Below, piece after piece: positions 1-8,597 of a stretch of DNA of 64,000 bases (positions are counted from its first letter, which is position 1; each line of letters begins with the position of its first letter). The notes under the pieces are model-generated. The model searched no databases, had not been told where the DNA came from, and saw only the letters and a list, made by a program, of their open reading frames with translations. The position numbers and the translations under genes were made by a program. Source of the DNA: Fusibacter ferrireducens (GTDB taxonomy: Bacteria; Bacillota; Clostridia; Peptostreptococcales; Acidaminobacteraceae); assembly GCF_015352425.1 (NCBI RefSeq), contig NZ_JADKNH010000006.1, positions 186,001 through 250,000 of the forward strand, in the 5' to 3' direction.

Positions 1-1108
1 AAATTGCCAATCCTTGATCAATGGTCGTTTGGAATCTTTCTTCTTCGACAGAGATAATCTTTTTAATATAGTCTTTTCTAGCCAAGAGGTTTGGATAACT
101 CTCGCCGTAAGCCGCCATTACCGAGTCCACAAGTTCTGTGAGCACATTCCCTGTGAGGCCGAGCATTTTAGCATGTCGCGCAGCTCTTCTGAGAAGTCTT
201 CTAAGCACATAGCCCCTGCCTTCATTGTTTGGCATAATGCCATCACCCACCATGAAAGTGATCGCCTTCACATGGTCTGTGATAATGCGTATAGAAATAT
301 CTTGTTTTCTGTTTTCGCCATAAACCACATTGCACATTGAAATAACTGCGTCTCTGATAGATTTTATCGTGTCCACTTCAAAAATAGTATCCACATCCTG
401 CATGATACACGCAATTCTTTCAAGCCCCATGCCGGTGTCAATATTTGGATTTTCAAGCAAGTTATAATTGCCCTGATCATCCTTGTCATATTGAGTGAAG
501 ACATGATTCCAAAACTCTAAAAAGCGCTCGCATTCACAACCCGGTTTACAATCTGGATCACCACAACCATATTCGGGGCCACGATCAAAATATATCTCCG
601 AACAAGGACCACAAGGGCCTGTTCCAATTTCCCAAAAGTTATCTTCTTTTCCCAATCTTGTTATTTTCTCTTCTGGAATACCAATGACATCTCTCCAAAT
701 TGTAAAAGCCTCATCGTCTTCAAAATAGACAGACGGCCATAACTTATCCACTGGAAGTTCTAACACTTCTGTGATAAATTCCCATCCAAATCGGATGGAG
801 CCTTCTTTGAAGTAATCGCCAAAAGAAAAATTGCCGAGCATCTCAAAAAAAGTTGCATGTCTAGCAGTGACACCTACATTTTCAATATCCCCTGTTCTAA
901 TACACTTTTGACAAGTTGCCATACGTGGTTTTGGGGGCATTTCAGTGCCCATAAAGTATTTTTTTAAAGGTTGCATCCCTGCATTTACAAGCAATAAGCT
1001 CTTATCTCCCTGTGGTACAAGAGAGTAACTCGATGTTACATAGTGATCCTTAGATTCATAAAAATCCAAAAATGCTTTTCTTATCTCATTTAATCCCATA
1101 GATTTCAT
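1..1108 (-). CDS. alaS: Alanyl-tRNA synthetase, N-terminal part (cut by window edge)
   Basis: Charges tRNA-Ala with alanine in the cytoplasm. I translated the minus strand from the ATG at 1108; it stays open for 369 codons to the window edge, so only the catalytic N-terminal part is present. It begins [20 protein letters not shown] and has class II AlaRS signatures: [20 protein letters not shown] (motif 2 region), [18 protein letters not shown], and GMGLERI followed by [16 protein letters not shown]. An AGGAGG lies 8 bases upstream of the ATG (1117-1122). It is preceded by an alanine T-box, so expression should respond to uncharged tRNA-Ala. nifU lies upstream in the same direction; the trmU/mnmA gene often found here in clostridia is absent. 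Confidence 0.97.
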   Translation of the reverse strand, partial: MKSMGLNEIRKAFLDFYESKDHYVTSSYSLVPQGDKSLLLVNAGMQPLKKYFMGTEMPPKPRMATCQKCIRTGDIENVGVTARHATFFEMLGNFSFGDYFKEGSIRFGWEFITEVLELPVDKLWPSVYFEDDEAFTIWRDVIGIPEEKITRLGKEDNFWEIGTGPCGPCSEIYFDRGPEYGCGDPDCKPGCECERFLEFWNHVFTQYDKDDQGNYNLLENPNIDTGMGLERIACIMQDVDTIFEVDTIKSIRDAVISMCNVVYGENRKQDISIRIITDHVKAITFMVGDGIMPNNEGRGYVLRRLLRRAARHAKMLGLTGNVLTELVDSVMAAYGESYPNLLARKDYIKKIISVEEERFQTTIDQGLAI

Positions 1109-1149
1109 TGTTTAAGCCTCCTAAAAATTTTATCCTATAACTTGAGTCC

Positions 1150-1415
1150 ACATTTTCTCAAAAAACAAAAAAACCTTCAAAAGCTGTAGGGACGACAACA
1201 TCGCGGTACCACCCTACTTAAAGACATCCGAAGACATCAATCACTCTTAAAGGTAAACTGCAAAATAACGATTGCAAATCGCAAACATCTACTATTCGTT
1301 CAATATTTGAGCTCAGAAGCTGCTTCGATCACGATGAATTCATTTCAGCAAGAGAATTCTCTCTAAAGTTGTGATTTACTCCTCTTCGTCATAGCGATTA
1401 CATATTCTCATTATA
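1150..1415 (-). promoter_or_regulatory. T-box riboswitch leader of alaS (alanine)
   Basis: The leader RNA (minus strand) contains the diagnostic T-box GGGTGGTACCGCG at 1214-1202, a GAAGAGGAGTAA (AGUA-type) stem I element just downstream of 1390, and a UUCG-capped stem of six pairs (GATGTC/GATGTC with two GU pairs) just before the T-box. The likely specifier lies in GAAGCAGCTTC around 1326-1316, where two alanine codons (GCA 1323-1321 and GCT 1320-1318) follow each other; I cannot tell which is read. GTAGGG and CCCTAC flank the T-box and can form the antiterminator; a short CCTAC/GAAGG stem followed by a long U run (about 1177-1153) fits the terminator. A TATAAT at 1415-1410 may be the -10 box; I see no good -35. 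Confidence 0.93.
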
Positions 1416-1453
1416 AATAGTTTATCACAGTTTTTTTAAAAATAAAGTCTTTT

Positions 1454-1897
1454 TTAAAATTCTATATCTACAACATCATGATGATCGTGATCTTCATTTG
1501 GATCAAAATCTTTTAAAGCCTCATAATGCAAATCATTTTTAGTAGCATAATCATAAATGGCAGCTTTTAAAGCTTGCTCTGCTAGAACTGAACAGTGAAT
1601 TTTCACAGGAGGAAGTCCTCCAAGTTCATCTACCACTTGTTTGTTCGTGAGCTTTAAAGCTTCTTCAACCGTCTTGCCCATGATGAGTTCTGTTGCCACT
1701 GAAGATGCCGCAATTGCAGAACCACACCCAAAAGTTTTAAACTTGACATCTTCTATGATGTCGCCGTTAACTTTAATATAAATACGCATAATGTCGCCAC
1801 ACTTGACGTTGCCAACTTCACCCACACCATCCGCATTTTCAATTTCGCCAACATTTCTAGGATTCATGAAATGATCCATAACTTTTTCTGTATACAT
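1454..1897 (-). CDS. nifU: NifU/IscU-type iron-sulfur cluster scaffold protein
   Basis: Scaffold on which the cysteine desulfurase next door assembles iron-sulfur clusters. The 147-residue protein is an IscU-type domain with the three conserved ligand cysteines: C33 in VGNVKCGD (with Asp35), C58 in TFGCGSAIAAS and C102 in KIHCSVLAEQA. The tail is acidic and histidine-rich (EDHDHHD), beyond the core IscU length. It starts 2 bases after the nifS stop; its GGAGG overlaps the nifS 3' end, so the two are translationally linked and follow the Rrf2 gene in one operon. It lacks the C-terminal NifU domain of nitrogen-fixation NifU, so a general rather than nitrogenase-specific role is likely. Confidence 0.95.
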   Translation of the reverse strand: MYTEKVMDHFMNPRNVGEIENADGVGEVGNVKCGDIMRIYIKVNGDIIEDVKFKTFGCGSAIAASSVATELIMGKTVEEALKLTNKQVVDELGGLPPVKIHCSVLAEQALKAAIYDYATKNDLHYEALKDFDPNEDHDHHDVVDIEF

Positions 1898-1899
1898 TC

Positions 1900-3075
1900 T
1901 TATTTTCCTCCCAAAACTCTATCGTATAGCGGTGACATCATTCTCAGTTTATGAACGACTTCTTTTATAGCTTCAATTGCATAATCCACATCTTCTTCAG
2001 TTGTGAAATCGCCAATGGAAAGTCTCAAAGAACCGTGTGCGATTTCATGCGGCAAACCAATTGCCAAAAGCACATGCGATGGGTCTAGAGATCCTGAAGT
2101 ACAAGCAGATCCACTTGAGCCTGCGATGCCTTTTGCATTCAGGCTGAGCAGCAAGGCTTCACCTTCAATAAATTCAAAACAAACACTTACATTGCCCGGA
2201 TGTCTTTCCGTCGGATGTCCGTTGTATCTCGAGTAGTCGACACTTTCGATAATGCCCTTTGCAAGTCGATCTCTCAAAGCAGATAATCTCTCAATGTGCT
2301 CTTCTAGATTCGCATCGGCGAGTTCAGCCGCTTTTGCAAAGCCCATAATGCCTGCTATATTTTCAGTGCCCGCTCTGCGATTGCGTTCTTGAGCGCCACC
2401 TTCAATAAGATTTTGAATTTTGATACCTTTTCGAATATATAACGCACCTACGCCCTTAGGACCATAGATCTTGTGGCTTGAAATACTCATCAAATCTATT
2501 TTTAGCGCTTCTACATCTATATGCACATTGCCATAAGCCTGAACCGCATCTGTATGGAAAATTACTTTGTGCTTTCTCGCAATTTCACCAATACTTTTAA
2601 TATCTTGCATAGTGCCAATTTCATTGTTGATGAACATAATTGAAATCATGACGGTCTTTTCTGTGATAGCAGCTTCAAGAGCTTCTAAGCTGATCCGCCC
2701 CTGTGCATCCACTTCAAGATAAGTCACTTCAAAACCCTCTTTTTCAAGTGCTTTACAAGTATGCAAAATACCATGATGTTCAAATGTCGTCGTGATCAAG
2801 TGGTTGCCTTTAGCTTTATTGGCACGCATAACACCTTTTAGCGCCCAATTGTCAGATTCAGACCCTCCCGCTGTAAAATAGACCGTCTCTGGTGTCGTTC
2901 CCATTGTCTTTGCGATTGTGGATCTCGCAGACTCCAGTGCACGTTTTGCATCTTGACCAAAAGCATGTATGCTTGAAGCATTACCAAAATTTTCTGTAAA
3001 GTAAGGCATCATTGCATCTAAAACTTCTTGCTTTACTGGAGTTGTTGCTGAATAGTCCATATAGATCTTTTTCAT
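1900..3075 (-). CDS. nifS: Cysteine desulfurase (NifS/IscS)
   Basis: PLP enzyme that removes sulfur from cysteine as an enzyme-bound persulfide and passes it to NifU. 391 residues when started at the ATG at 3075 (MKKIYMDYSATTPV); a longer reading from 3090 would begin inside the Shine-Dalgarno sequence (GAGGAGGG, 5 bases upstream of my start). Visible motifs: the PLP lysine in SISSHKIYGPKG (K202), HTDAVQA, GTENI, and the persulfide cysteine in SGSACTSGS (C325) with the longer loop typical of IscS/NifS group I. It lies between the Rrf2 regulator and nifU in the same direction. Confidence 0.96.
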   Translation of the reverse strand: MKKIYMDYSATTPVKQEVLDAMMPYFTENFGNASSIHAFGQDAKRALESARSTIAKTMGTTPETVYFTAGGSESDNWALKGVMRANKAKGNHLITTTFEHHGILHTCKALEKEGFEVTYLEVDAQGRISLEALEAAITEKTVMISIMFINNEIGTMQDIKSIGEIARKHKVIFHTDAVQAYGNVHIDVEALKIDLMSISSHKIYGPKGVGALYIRKGIKIQNLIEGGAQERNRRAGTENIAGIMGFAKAAELADANLEEHIERLSALRDRLAKGIIESVDYSRYNGHPTERHPGNVSVCFEFIEGEALLLSLNAKGIAGSSGSACTSGSLDPSHVLLAIGLPHEIAHGSLRLSIGDFTTEEDVDYAIEAIKEVVHKLRMMSPLYDRVLGGK

Positions 3076-3140
3076 AAGAACCCTCCTCATAAACTTAATT
3101 ATTTGATACTTTCTCGCCAGTGTTGAATAGGTGTTACATG

Positions 3141-3602
3141 TTATTTACATTCACAGATCGTCTCAATAATGAGGCTATCCCGATTTTGTTCGTAATCATC
3201 AACCATGTGCTGCAATGTAATGGAATTGACAACACTCGTGATACTTTCATATATCTTTTCGTAAATGACCTTCGTGACACAATACGTAGAGTGATCACAA
3301 GCATCACCATCATCATCCTCAACAACACAGTCTGTAGGAGCAAGAGGACCTTCTAAAGTTGTTAAAATGATACCCACCGTAATTTTATCTGCTGGTCTAG
3401 CAAGCATATAGCCACCTTGAGCGCCCCTTATGCTCTTTACAAGACCTGCTTTACGCAATGGTGATATCAATTGTTCCAAATAATTCACCGAAATGGCTTG
3501 TCTTTCAGAAATACTCGTTAAAGATATGGGCCCTTCGCCGTAATGCATGGCCAAATCAAACATTGCCTTAAGGCCATATCGTCCTCTCGTCGATAGTTTC
3601 AA
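3141..3602 (-). CDS. iscR: Rrf2-family regulator (IscR-like)
   Basis: Winged-helix regulator predicted to sense cellular iron-sulfur supply through its own cluster and control the nifS-nifU operon that follows. I start it at the TTG at 3602, giving the family-typical MKLSTRGRYGLKAMFDLA; GGAGAGG lies 6 bases upstream, and the longer reading from 3620 would translate that site. 153 residues. Conserved features: YLEQLISPLRKAGLVKS, GAQGGYMLARP, and three cysteines C92, C102 and C108 in the position of the IscR cluster ligands, with a 9-residue rather than 5-residue first gap. It is the first gene of the operon, behind the promoter at 3651-3679. Confidence 0.92.
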   Translation of the reverse strand: MKLSTRGRYGLKAMFDLAMHYGEGPISLTSISERQAISVNYLEQLISPLRKAGLVKSIRGAQGGYMLARPADKITVGIILTTLEGPLAPTDCVVEDDDGDACDHSTYCVTKVIYEKIYESITSVVNSITLQHMVDDYEQNRDSLIIETICECK

Positions 3603-3650
3603 AATTATCCTCTCCTTCAATTCCTAGTTATTTACTATGAAATCTACTTC

Positions 3651-3679
3651 ATTATAATATATCCGATTAATTGAGTCAA
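3651..3679 (-). promoter_or_regulatory. Promoter of iscR-nifS-nifU
   Basis: On the minus strand TTGACT (3679-3674) and TATAAT (3656-3651) are separated by 17 bases, near the housekeeping consensus. The -35 box overlaps the small palindrome TTGAGTCAA (3671-3679), a candidate operator for the Rrf2 regulator; that role is inference. Confidence 0.85.
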
Positions 3680-3712
3680 CTTTAAAAATGTACATATCTA
3701 TAAATTTATTGT

Positions 3713-3739
3713 TAACATTTTATCTAAATGTGCCGATAA
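3713..3739 (+). promoter_or_regulatory. Possible sigma-28 (FliA/SigD) type promoter
   Basis: TAACATTT (3713-3720) and GCCGATAA (3732-3739) are spaced by 11 bases. The known FliA consensus is TAAAGTTT-N11-GCCGATAA, so the -10 element is perfect and the -35 element matches 6 of 8. It precedes the ORF at 3773 by 33 bases. Confidence 0.45.
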
Positions 3740-3772
3740 TGGTTATATAACTACAAAGAATGAGGTGTTAAC

Positions 3773-4648
3773 ATGTCAGAACGCATGAATGAACTCTACA
3801 ATTTAACTCAGAAAGCACAAAAAATGGAACTCATAAATGAAGAAATTGCACTTGGCATTTATCAAGAAATCTTTGAAAACTATACCCCGAAAATTTCAAA
3901 AACGTATGAAAGTGGCATCCGGCTTTTGGAAAAGAGACACCGTTACGATGAGGCACTTTCCATTTGTAAACGTGCAATGGAATTGATTCAGGAAGATCAA
4001 ATTTCTGGAACCTTAGGCCGATTTGAATCCATCCAAGAACGCTTAGAACGTAAAATAAAAGAACTCAATCCAGAACCCGTAAGTCCCGAGAAAAAGTCCT
4101 TTAAATTAAATTATAAAGTGGCTCTGTTTTTCTTTTTTGTCCTCATAGCCGTTTTTTTTCTCTTTAAGCTCTCCAATCCTTATGAAGATATCAATGTCAA
4201 TCTCGAAGGCAAAGAAGCTTTAGAAGGTGCCGATCAAATTTTTGGCACTTCTAAACCCGGTGAAACAAATTCTGATGAACAAGCCTATCCCATTACAGAA
4301 AGCATGATTGAAATTACTTCAACAGAAGGCCTTAAAAATCATGATGTCACCCGCATAAACATTATCCCGCAAAATGAAACACTAGGCTTCGGTATTCTCG
4401 TTGCAGCGGGTACAAGCGAAAAACGCTGTCAAGAAATAGCAATAGATGTCGTAAAAACGCTTGCAGGTGCGGCTTCTGCAACTTACTCTGACATCAAAGG
4501 TCCCGGTATCGGTTCTCTTGGTGAGATCTATGATTATTATGAGCTCGTCATCTCAGTTGGCACGGGTATCACAGAGGATGAAATCATAGCGAGAGGCACA
4601 AAGAACAAAGGTTCATCTGATATCTACTGGCGCAAGTCTCAAAATTGA
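3773..4648 (+). CDS. Unknown single-span membrane protein
   Basis: I do not recognise a family. The 291-residue protein has a soluble, mostly helical N-terminal part (about 1-108; a TPR-like stretch RHRYDEALSICKRAMELI), one strongly hydrophobic segment (about 113-131, VALFFFFVLIAVFFLF) and a C-terminal part of about 160 residues probably outside the cell. The latter has an ITSTEGL...DVTRINIIPQ and a C-terminal ITEDEIIARG segment. RBS GAGGTG lies before the ATG. It is one of the few plus-strand genes here, sits divergently from iscR, and may have a sigma-28 promoter, which would point to a cell-surface or motility link; that is inference. Confidence 0.75.
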   Translation: MSERMNELYNLTQKAQKMELINEEIALGIYQEIFENYTPKISKTYESGIRLLEKRHRYDEALSICKRAMELIQEDQISGTLGRFESIQERLERKIKELNPEPVSPEKKSFKLNYKVALFFFFVLIAVFFLFKLSNPYEDINVNLEGKEALEGADQIFGTSKPGETNSDEQAYPITESMIEITSTEGLKNHDVTRINIIPQNETLGFGILVAAGTSEKRCQEIAIDVVKTLAGAASATYSDIKGPGIGSLGEIYDYYELVISVGTGITEDEIIARGTKNKGSSDIYWRKSQN

Positions 4649-4676
4649 ACGCACGCCTCCAAAATTTAAAATGTAC

Positions 4677-5429
4677 TTAGAACGTGACCGTCTGTTCTTG
4701 CCAAATTGAATGCTCATCCAAATAGCGCTCAACATAAGTCACTTGATCCTCTTGATCCACCAATATAACCGTTTGATAAATCGTGCCATAAGTCTCCAAA
4801 TCTATAAAAATAGAAGAAAGATCACGTTCTAGTGCAATTTCAATTCCCGTATCTGGCAAATACGCATCTGCGGGGATTTCAGAATCTTTTAAAATCTCAA
4901 AACAGGCTTCTAAATCCAATTGGTCCTGCTCAATAAGGCCCTTTAGTCTTTTTTTGGCTTTTTCCACCTTGTACCAAGCTGTATCTAAGAAAGCATTACT
5001 CAATCCATGAATGCCCGATTCGACTTTGACAATATGATCTTCAACATTGGAGTAAAAGTAGAGCTCATCCACTGTACCTGCCACTAAATTATAGGGATTG
5101 TACTGGTTCCTTTTTTTTCTCGCACATTCCAAATATTCTAGCGCAGACATGTTGCCCCTTAAGTAGTCCACAGTGAGTTCCCCTCTGGAGGACTGATTTT
5201 CTCTGTTGAGTTTAAAGTTTCTATGATTCGTTAGAAAAGACAACTTTTTATCTCTCGTAATGCCGAGCCAAGTCCCACAAGCTTTTAAATCCCTACCTGC
5301 CAATAAATTGGGCGCATCTTCCCAAAAACATGACGGCTGAGTGGGCCTAGACTTAAATTCATCTCTATTGCCAAGATAAATTAATTTATACTTGGGGTGT
5401 TGATTAAGTGCAAACAGAATTGTACACAT
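4677..5429 (-). CDS. NRDE (TANGO2-like) family protein
   Basis: 250 residues. It starts MCTILFALNQHPKYKLIYLGNRDEF, with the Met-Cys start and the NRDE motif (residues 21-24) that name the family, followed by PSCFWEDAPNLLAGRDLKACGTWLGI. The N-terminal cysteine is reminiscent of Ntn-hydrolase folds; no reaction is established for the bacterial members, and the eukaryotic relative TANGO2 has been linked to lipid or heme handling. It begins 3 bases after the upstream DJ-1/PfpI gene stops, so they are likely co-transcribed. It converges with the plus-strand ORF at 3773. Confidence 0.85.
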   Translation of the reverse strand: MCTILFALNQHPKYKLIYLGNRDEFKSRPTQPSCFWEDAPNLLAGRDLKACGTWLGITRDKKLSFLTNHRNFKLNRENQSSRGELTVDYLRGNMSALEYLECARKKRNQYNPYNLVAGTVDELYFYSNVEDHIVKVESGIHGLSNAFLDTAWYKVEKAKKRLKGLIEQDQLDLEACFEILKDSEIPADAYLPDTGIEIALERDLSSIFIDLETYGTIYQTVILVDQEDQVTYVERYLDEHSIWQEQTVTF

Positions 5430-5432
5430 GGC

Positions 5433-5990
5433 TTACCTGCTTTCAATTGTGGGCATCACCATTTTCGCTCTCAGGCGTTCTGAAAATGCATCGCCTTTCA
5501 ACACAGATACAAGTCTTAATGCAAATTCAAGGGCAACGCCAACACCTTTACCAGTGATCAATTTGCCATCTTGTACAACGGCTTCATCGATTTGGATGCA
5601 CTGATCCAACTGTTTTAAATAATTGGGATAAGCGGTCACTTTCTTTTGATCAATAAGGCCCCAATCATAGAGCACCGAAGGTGCTGCACAAATCGCTGCA
5701 ATATAGCAATCGTTTTTAAAGCCATTGCTTATCAGCGCTTTTAAATCCAAGCTTGCTTTGAGATTATCAATACCAGGAACTCCCCCTGGTAAAACCATCA
5801 TTTCTACATTTTCCATTTGAGTTATCGAACCCATTTCTGCATCCATTTGAACTGTGATGCCATGCCCGCCCGTGATTTCATTTCCACTTATACCGATCAT
5901 TTTGACATCTATTTCTGCACGACGTAAAACATCGACAGTGGCAAGCGCTTCAACTTCTTCAAATCCTGTTGCAAAAAAAACATATACCAT
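5433..5990 (-). CDS. DJ-1/PfpI family protein (YajL/ThiJ-like)
   Basis: 185-residue protein of the DJ-1 subfamily. It begins MVYVFFATGFEEVEALATVDVLRRA, has the GGVPG turn near residue 70 and the nucleophile-elbow cysteine C101 in AAICAAPSVL, and ends with the GVALEFAL segment typical of YajL/DJ-1. Family members act as redox-sensitive chaperones or glyoxalase-like enzymes; which applies here cannot be read from the sequence. GGAGGA precedes the ATG. It is the first of a two-gene unit with the NRDE protein. Confidence 0.9.
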   Translation of the reverse strand: MVYVFFATGFEEVEALATVDVLRRAEIDVKMIGISGNEITGGHGITVQMDAEMGSITQMENVEMMVLPGGVPGIDNLKASLDLKALISNGFKNDCYIAAICAAPSVLYDWGLIDQKKVTAYPNYLKQLDQCIQIDEAVVQDGKLITGKGVGVALEFALRLVSVLKGDAFSERLRAKMVMPTIESR

Positions 5991-6052
5991 CTTTCATTCC
6001 TCCAATTTAACTTTTTCTATATTATCATTATATATTATTTAGTTAAAATCAT

Positions 6053-6081
6053 GAGACATTTTTGTGATAATTGCGTATAAT
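6053..6081 (+). promoter_or_regulatory. Probable promoter of the Cys-cluster gene
   Basis: TATAAT at 6076-6081 with GAGACA at 6053-6058 (17-base spacing, 4 of 6 matches to TTGACA). The start codon of the downstream gene is 35 bases further on, with GGAGG in between. Confidence 0.5.
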
Positions 6082-6116
6082 TAGGGTAACAGATAAAAAA
6101 ATGGAGGTACTCTAGT

Positions 6117-6581
6117 ATGTTTAAATATGCCAAGAAAATGGAAGAAGAAAGAAAATATTATGAAGATATGCTCGCAAGATCAGAACAAAGACAAACGGCT
6201 AATCTTTTAGTGGGCCTTGCGATTGGTGCGGTTGCAGGTTACTGTGCTAAGAAATATGTATTGCCAAAGCTCGCTGAAACAGAGTATAAGGAAAGACTCT
6301 CAGAGGAAACTGATCTTTTAAAGGATCGTTTTAATGATCTTAAACACTCATTTCTTTCGTTGAAAGACAAACTGCCTTTTGGCGATTGTTGCGATGATCT
6401 ATGCTGCTGTGGCGATAGTGATGAAGATTGTTGTTGCGATGATGAATGTTGTTGTGAAGACGATAAAGATGAGACCGAACCTTCTGAAACCACTGAAGAA
6501 TCTCCTGCGGAGCCTAGTGTTGATGATGAAATAGAAAAAGCAGAGGATGCGGTTAAAGCAGAAGATACTGATAAAGCATAA
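6117..6581 (+). CDS. Small membrane-anchored protein with a dense Cys/Asp cluster
   Basis: 154 residues, family not recognised. Order: a charged N-terminal helix (1-28), a hydrophobic glycine-rich segment LLVGLAIGAVAGYCAKKY (30-47) like YtxH/YtxH-related membrane anchors, a charged helix (52-86), then residues 91-113 with 11 cysteines in four runs (CC, CCC, CCC, CCC) separated by Asp/Glu, and a long acidic tail. The cluster could bind metal ions or form disulfides; the sequence alone does not decide. Start supported by GGAGG 8 bases upstream. The gene stands alone on the plus strand and ends at a strong bidirectional hairpin. An antisense serine-rich frame is a shadow of the cysteine codons. 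Confidence 0.82.
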   Translation: MFKYAKKMEEERKYYEDMLARSEQRQTANLLVGLAIGAVAGYCAKKYVLPKLAETEYKERLSEETDLLKDRFNDLKHSFLSLKDKLPFGDCCDDLCCCGDSDEDCCCDDECCCEDDKDETEPSETTEESPAEPSVDDEIEKAEDAVKAEDTDKA

Positions 6582-6590
6582 TGAGGTTAG

Positions 6591-6679
6591 AAAAAGTTGC
6601 CACATAAATAAACCGCTCCCAATGCGTTAGACCTGATCGTCTGACTTATTGGGAGCGGTTCAAAAATGGCAACTTTTTT
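6591..6679. terminator. Large nested inverted repeat, bidirectional terminator
   Basis: Three nested arm pairs: AAAAAGTTGCCA (6591-6602) with TGGCAACTTTTT (6667-6678), AACCGCTCCCAAT (6611-6623) with ATTGGGAGCGGTT (6648-6660), and GTTAGAC with GTCTGAC inside. Each outer arm gives a U run on one strand, so it can end both the plus-strand gene at 6581 and the minus-strand lipoprotein run ending at 6715. Confidence 0.85.
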
Positions 6680-6714
6680 AATTGAGCTCACCACTTTTAA
6701 AAAAGCCTAAACAC

Positions 6715-7566
6715 TTAATCCATCATATTCATCATGGCTTCCATGTTCACCTCTTGAAACTCAATATCACTTGCCGGTTGAAACAGGTTTGCATCTACTT
6801 TTATATTGCTTTCTATTTCTACCACTTTAAGCGTCATCATAGGTTGCTCTCCAGCGATCACCTCATATTTTAAAGGTGTGCTGTATTGAGTTGAATACCA
6901 CATTTTTACAAGCACATTGCCCATTTCGTCATCTGCTTCAGTCGCTTCAATGTAGACAACTTCTTCTCCATCAAGTGTTTCCACCCTTGCAGAAATAGCC
7001 TCTGAAGAAGCATCAGTGAGCTCTGCAAGTTTAGTACTCATATCCATCATCAAGCCTGCATCTTCTGCCGATTCAAGATCAGCATCTATAATTTTAACGC
7101 CTTGCCCTGTGCCCTCAACATAGTTATACATTACTTTCTCTTTGGCATTATTGATGACAACACTTGTCCCAACGCCTTCAACTACAGTCTCTGTCCTTGA
7201 ATTATCGCCATCATAATACATCGTTGACATTGTCTTTGTTCCAAAAGCACTGGTTTCCATAACCATTCTCATACTTTTGGGTTTGCTCAGAGATAAAGAA
7301 TTTAAGAGTTCGGTCCCCTCTAAAGAGCGGTCTAACGCCGCAACTTCTGGCTCAGCTGCAACGGCTTCAACAGAATTAGCCGTTTGGGTTGCATTTTCCT
7401 CAGGCGTCTGACTGTCTTGATTTGCTGATTGTGCCTGCTCAGCAGTCTGTGTACTTTCCGCTTGAACCAGTTCTTTTGTCTCTCCAGTTGTCGTCTCACT
7501 TGCACATCCAAACATTAGTGCTGTCAAAATCGCAATCATTAAAATCATCCAAATATTTTTTTTCAT
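6715..7566 (-). CDS. Lipoprotein, LolA/DUF-like carrier fold possible
   Basis: 283 residues with a lipoprotein signal peptide: positive start MKKN, hydrophobic stretch, lipobox LMFGC (C21), then a Ser/Thr/Gln/Glu-rich linker to about residue 75. The mature part (SLSLSKPKSMRMVMETSAFG, then MSTMYYDGDNSRTE) reads like the start of a LolA-like outer-strand barrel as seen in clostridial outer-surface lipoproteins, but I assign this only tentatively. It begins 14 bases after the upstream lipoprotein gene stops and ends before a strong terminator, so it is the last gene of the cluster. Confidence 0.82.
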   Translation of the reverse strand: MKKNIWMILMIAILTALMFGCASETTTGETKELVQAESTQTAEQAQSANQDSQTPEENATQTANSVEAVAAEPEVAALDRSLEGTELLNSLSLSKPKSMRMVMETSAFGTKTMSTMYYDGDNSRTETVVEGVGTSVVINNAKEKVMYNYVEGTGQGVKIIDADLESAEDAGLMMDMSTKLAELTDASSEAISARVETLDGEEVVYIEATEADDEMGNVLVKMWYSTQYSTPLKYEVIAGEQPMMTLKVVEIESNIKVDANLFQPASDIEFQEVNMEAMMNMMD

Positions 7567-7580
7567 CTTTTCCTGCCTTT

Positions 7581-8597
7581 CTACTCTAAACTAAAAGTAC
7601 CAATTTTCACTTTTTCTCTCTCTTGAACACTTGGGTTTATCGTCATATAAAAATTATGATCACTTGTTCTGTAGTAGAGTCCAAAGGTCTCGCTTCTGGT
7701 CTCTCCCGGTTCCACTGGAAATCTATTGCCATAGCTGTAACCTTCATATTCAAGCTCACTGCCATCCTCTGCACAAACTTGTCTAATGGTGCTGAACATT
7801 CCTACACTTGTAAATTCAATTGCTTCATCCGATTGATTTTCCATGGTCATATCCAGTACAAGGAGGCCCATATCCGGTTGATCATAATTGGAATCATAAG
7901 TATTTACGGGTTCTATTCTAACGCCATCAAAAGTGATGCTCACGCCTTCAAATTCAACGGTATCTCCCACTGTAAAATCACTTTTAACACCACCATTTTC
8001 GAATACAGCATCATAAGTCACATCTATATCACTGCCAGTGACCTCAATGGCATCACTGAGCACCATCATTTTACCAATTTTTAAAATATATGCATCAGAT
8101 TGTATTTCAGTGATGTCAAATGCCGCTTCACCGATGATTTTATTGCCACTTAAAATATTGCCATCTAGGAGATCCACCTCGTAGTGAGGATACATAATAT
8201 CCAAATAGCCTTCCTGACCATTTGAGTTTACCATTCCCAAGTTCATCATTGCGCTGAAATTATAGTTCTCAGCACTGTCATTATAAGCTTCCATCTTTAA
8301 AACAAGATATTTGCTTCCGTCCACTTCATCTAAACGAGCACCTATAACGCTGTATTTCATATCACCTTGAATATAGGCTTCTCCACATCCTACAACATCG
8401 CCATTTGGCAGTTTTTCAGCCTCATCCATATCTTGAGACAATTTACTCACTTCGGAAACAACCTCTGCGACTTCATTGCTGATTTCTTTAACCGTTGGTG
8501 TGCTCTCTGCATTTGCTTTCTCAGTTTGATTGGAACACCCAACTATTGAAATGGATATAAACATGAGAACACATATCTTAATCATTTGACTTTTCAT
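7581..8597 (-). CDS. Lipoprotein with two DUF4352-like beta domains
   Basis: 338 residues from the ATG at 8597 (AGGAG 8 bases upstream; a GTG at 8603 is too close to that site). Signal peptide with lipobox SIVGC, then a linker, then two similar Ig-like beta modules: one around KYSVIGARLDEVDGSKYLVLKMEAYNDS, another around VTFDG/VRIEPVNTY and LLVLDMTMENQSDEAIEF. The pattern of a long-lived statement V-V-L-T-V-N-S matches the DUF4352 extracellular fold known from Firmicute surface lipoproteins; assignment by eye. Surface-anchored, function unknown. Follows the 542-residue lipoprotein gene after 102 bases and precedes another lipoprotein. Confidence 0.8.
   Translation of the reverse strand: MKSQMIKICVLMFISISIVGCSNQTEKANAESTPTVKEISNEVAEVVSEVSKLSQDMDEAEKLPNGDVVGCGEAYIQGDMKYSVIGARLDEVDGSKYLVLKMEAYNDSAENYNFSAMMNLGMVNSNGQEGYLDIMYPHYEVDLLDGNILSGNKIIGEAAFDITEIQSDAYILKIGKMMVLSDAIEVTGSDIDVTYDAVFENGGVKSDFTVGDTVEFEGVSITFDGVRIEPVNTYDSNYDQPDMGLLVLDMTMENQSDEAIEFTSVGMFSTIRQVCAEDGSELEYEGYSYGNRFPVEPGETRSETFGLYYRTSDHNFYMTINPSVQEREKVKIGTFSLE

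Noticed and set aside
1150-1440. tRNA-like gene in the alaS leader
   Set aside because: The conserved elements belong to a T-box; no cloverleaf with CCA-type end or anticodon arm.
6239-6493. Antisense serine-rich ORF opposite the cysteine cluster
   Set aside because: It is the complement of TGT/TGC codon runs of the plus-strand gene, has no RBS and no homology; the plus-strand gene has a promoter, an RBS and a normal layout.
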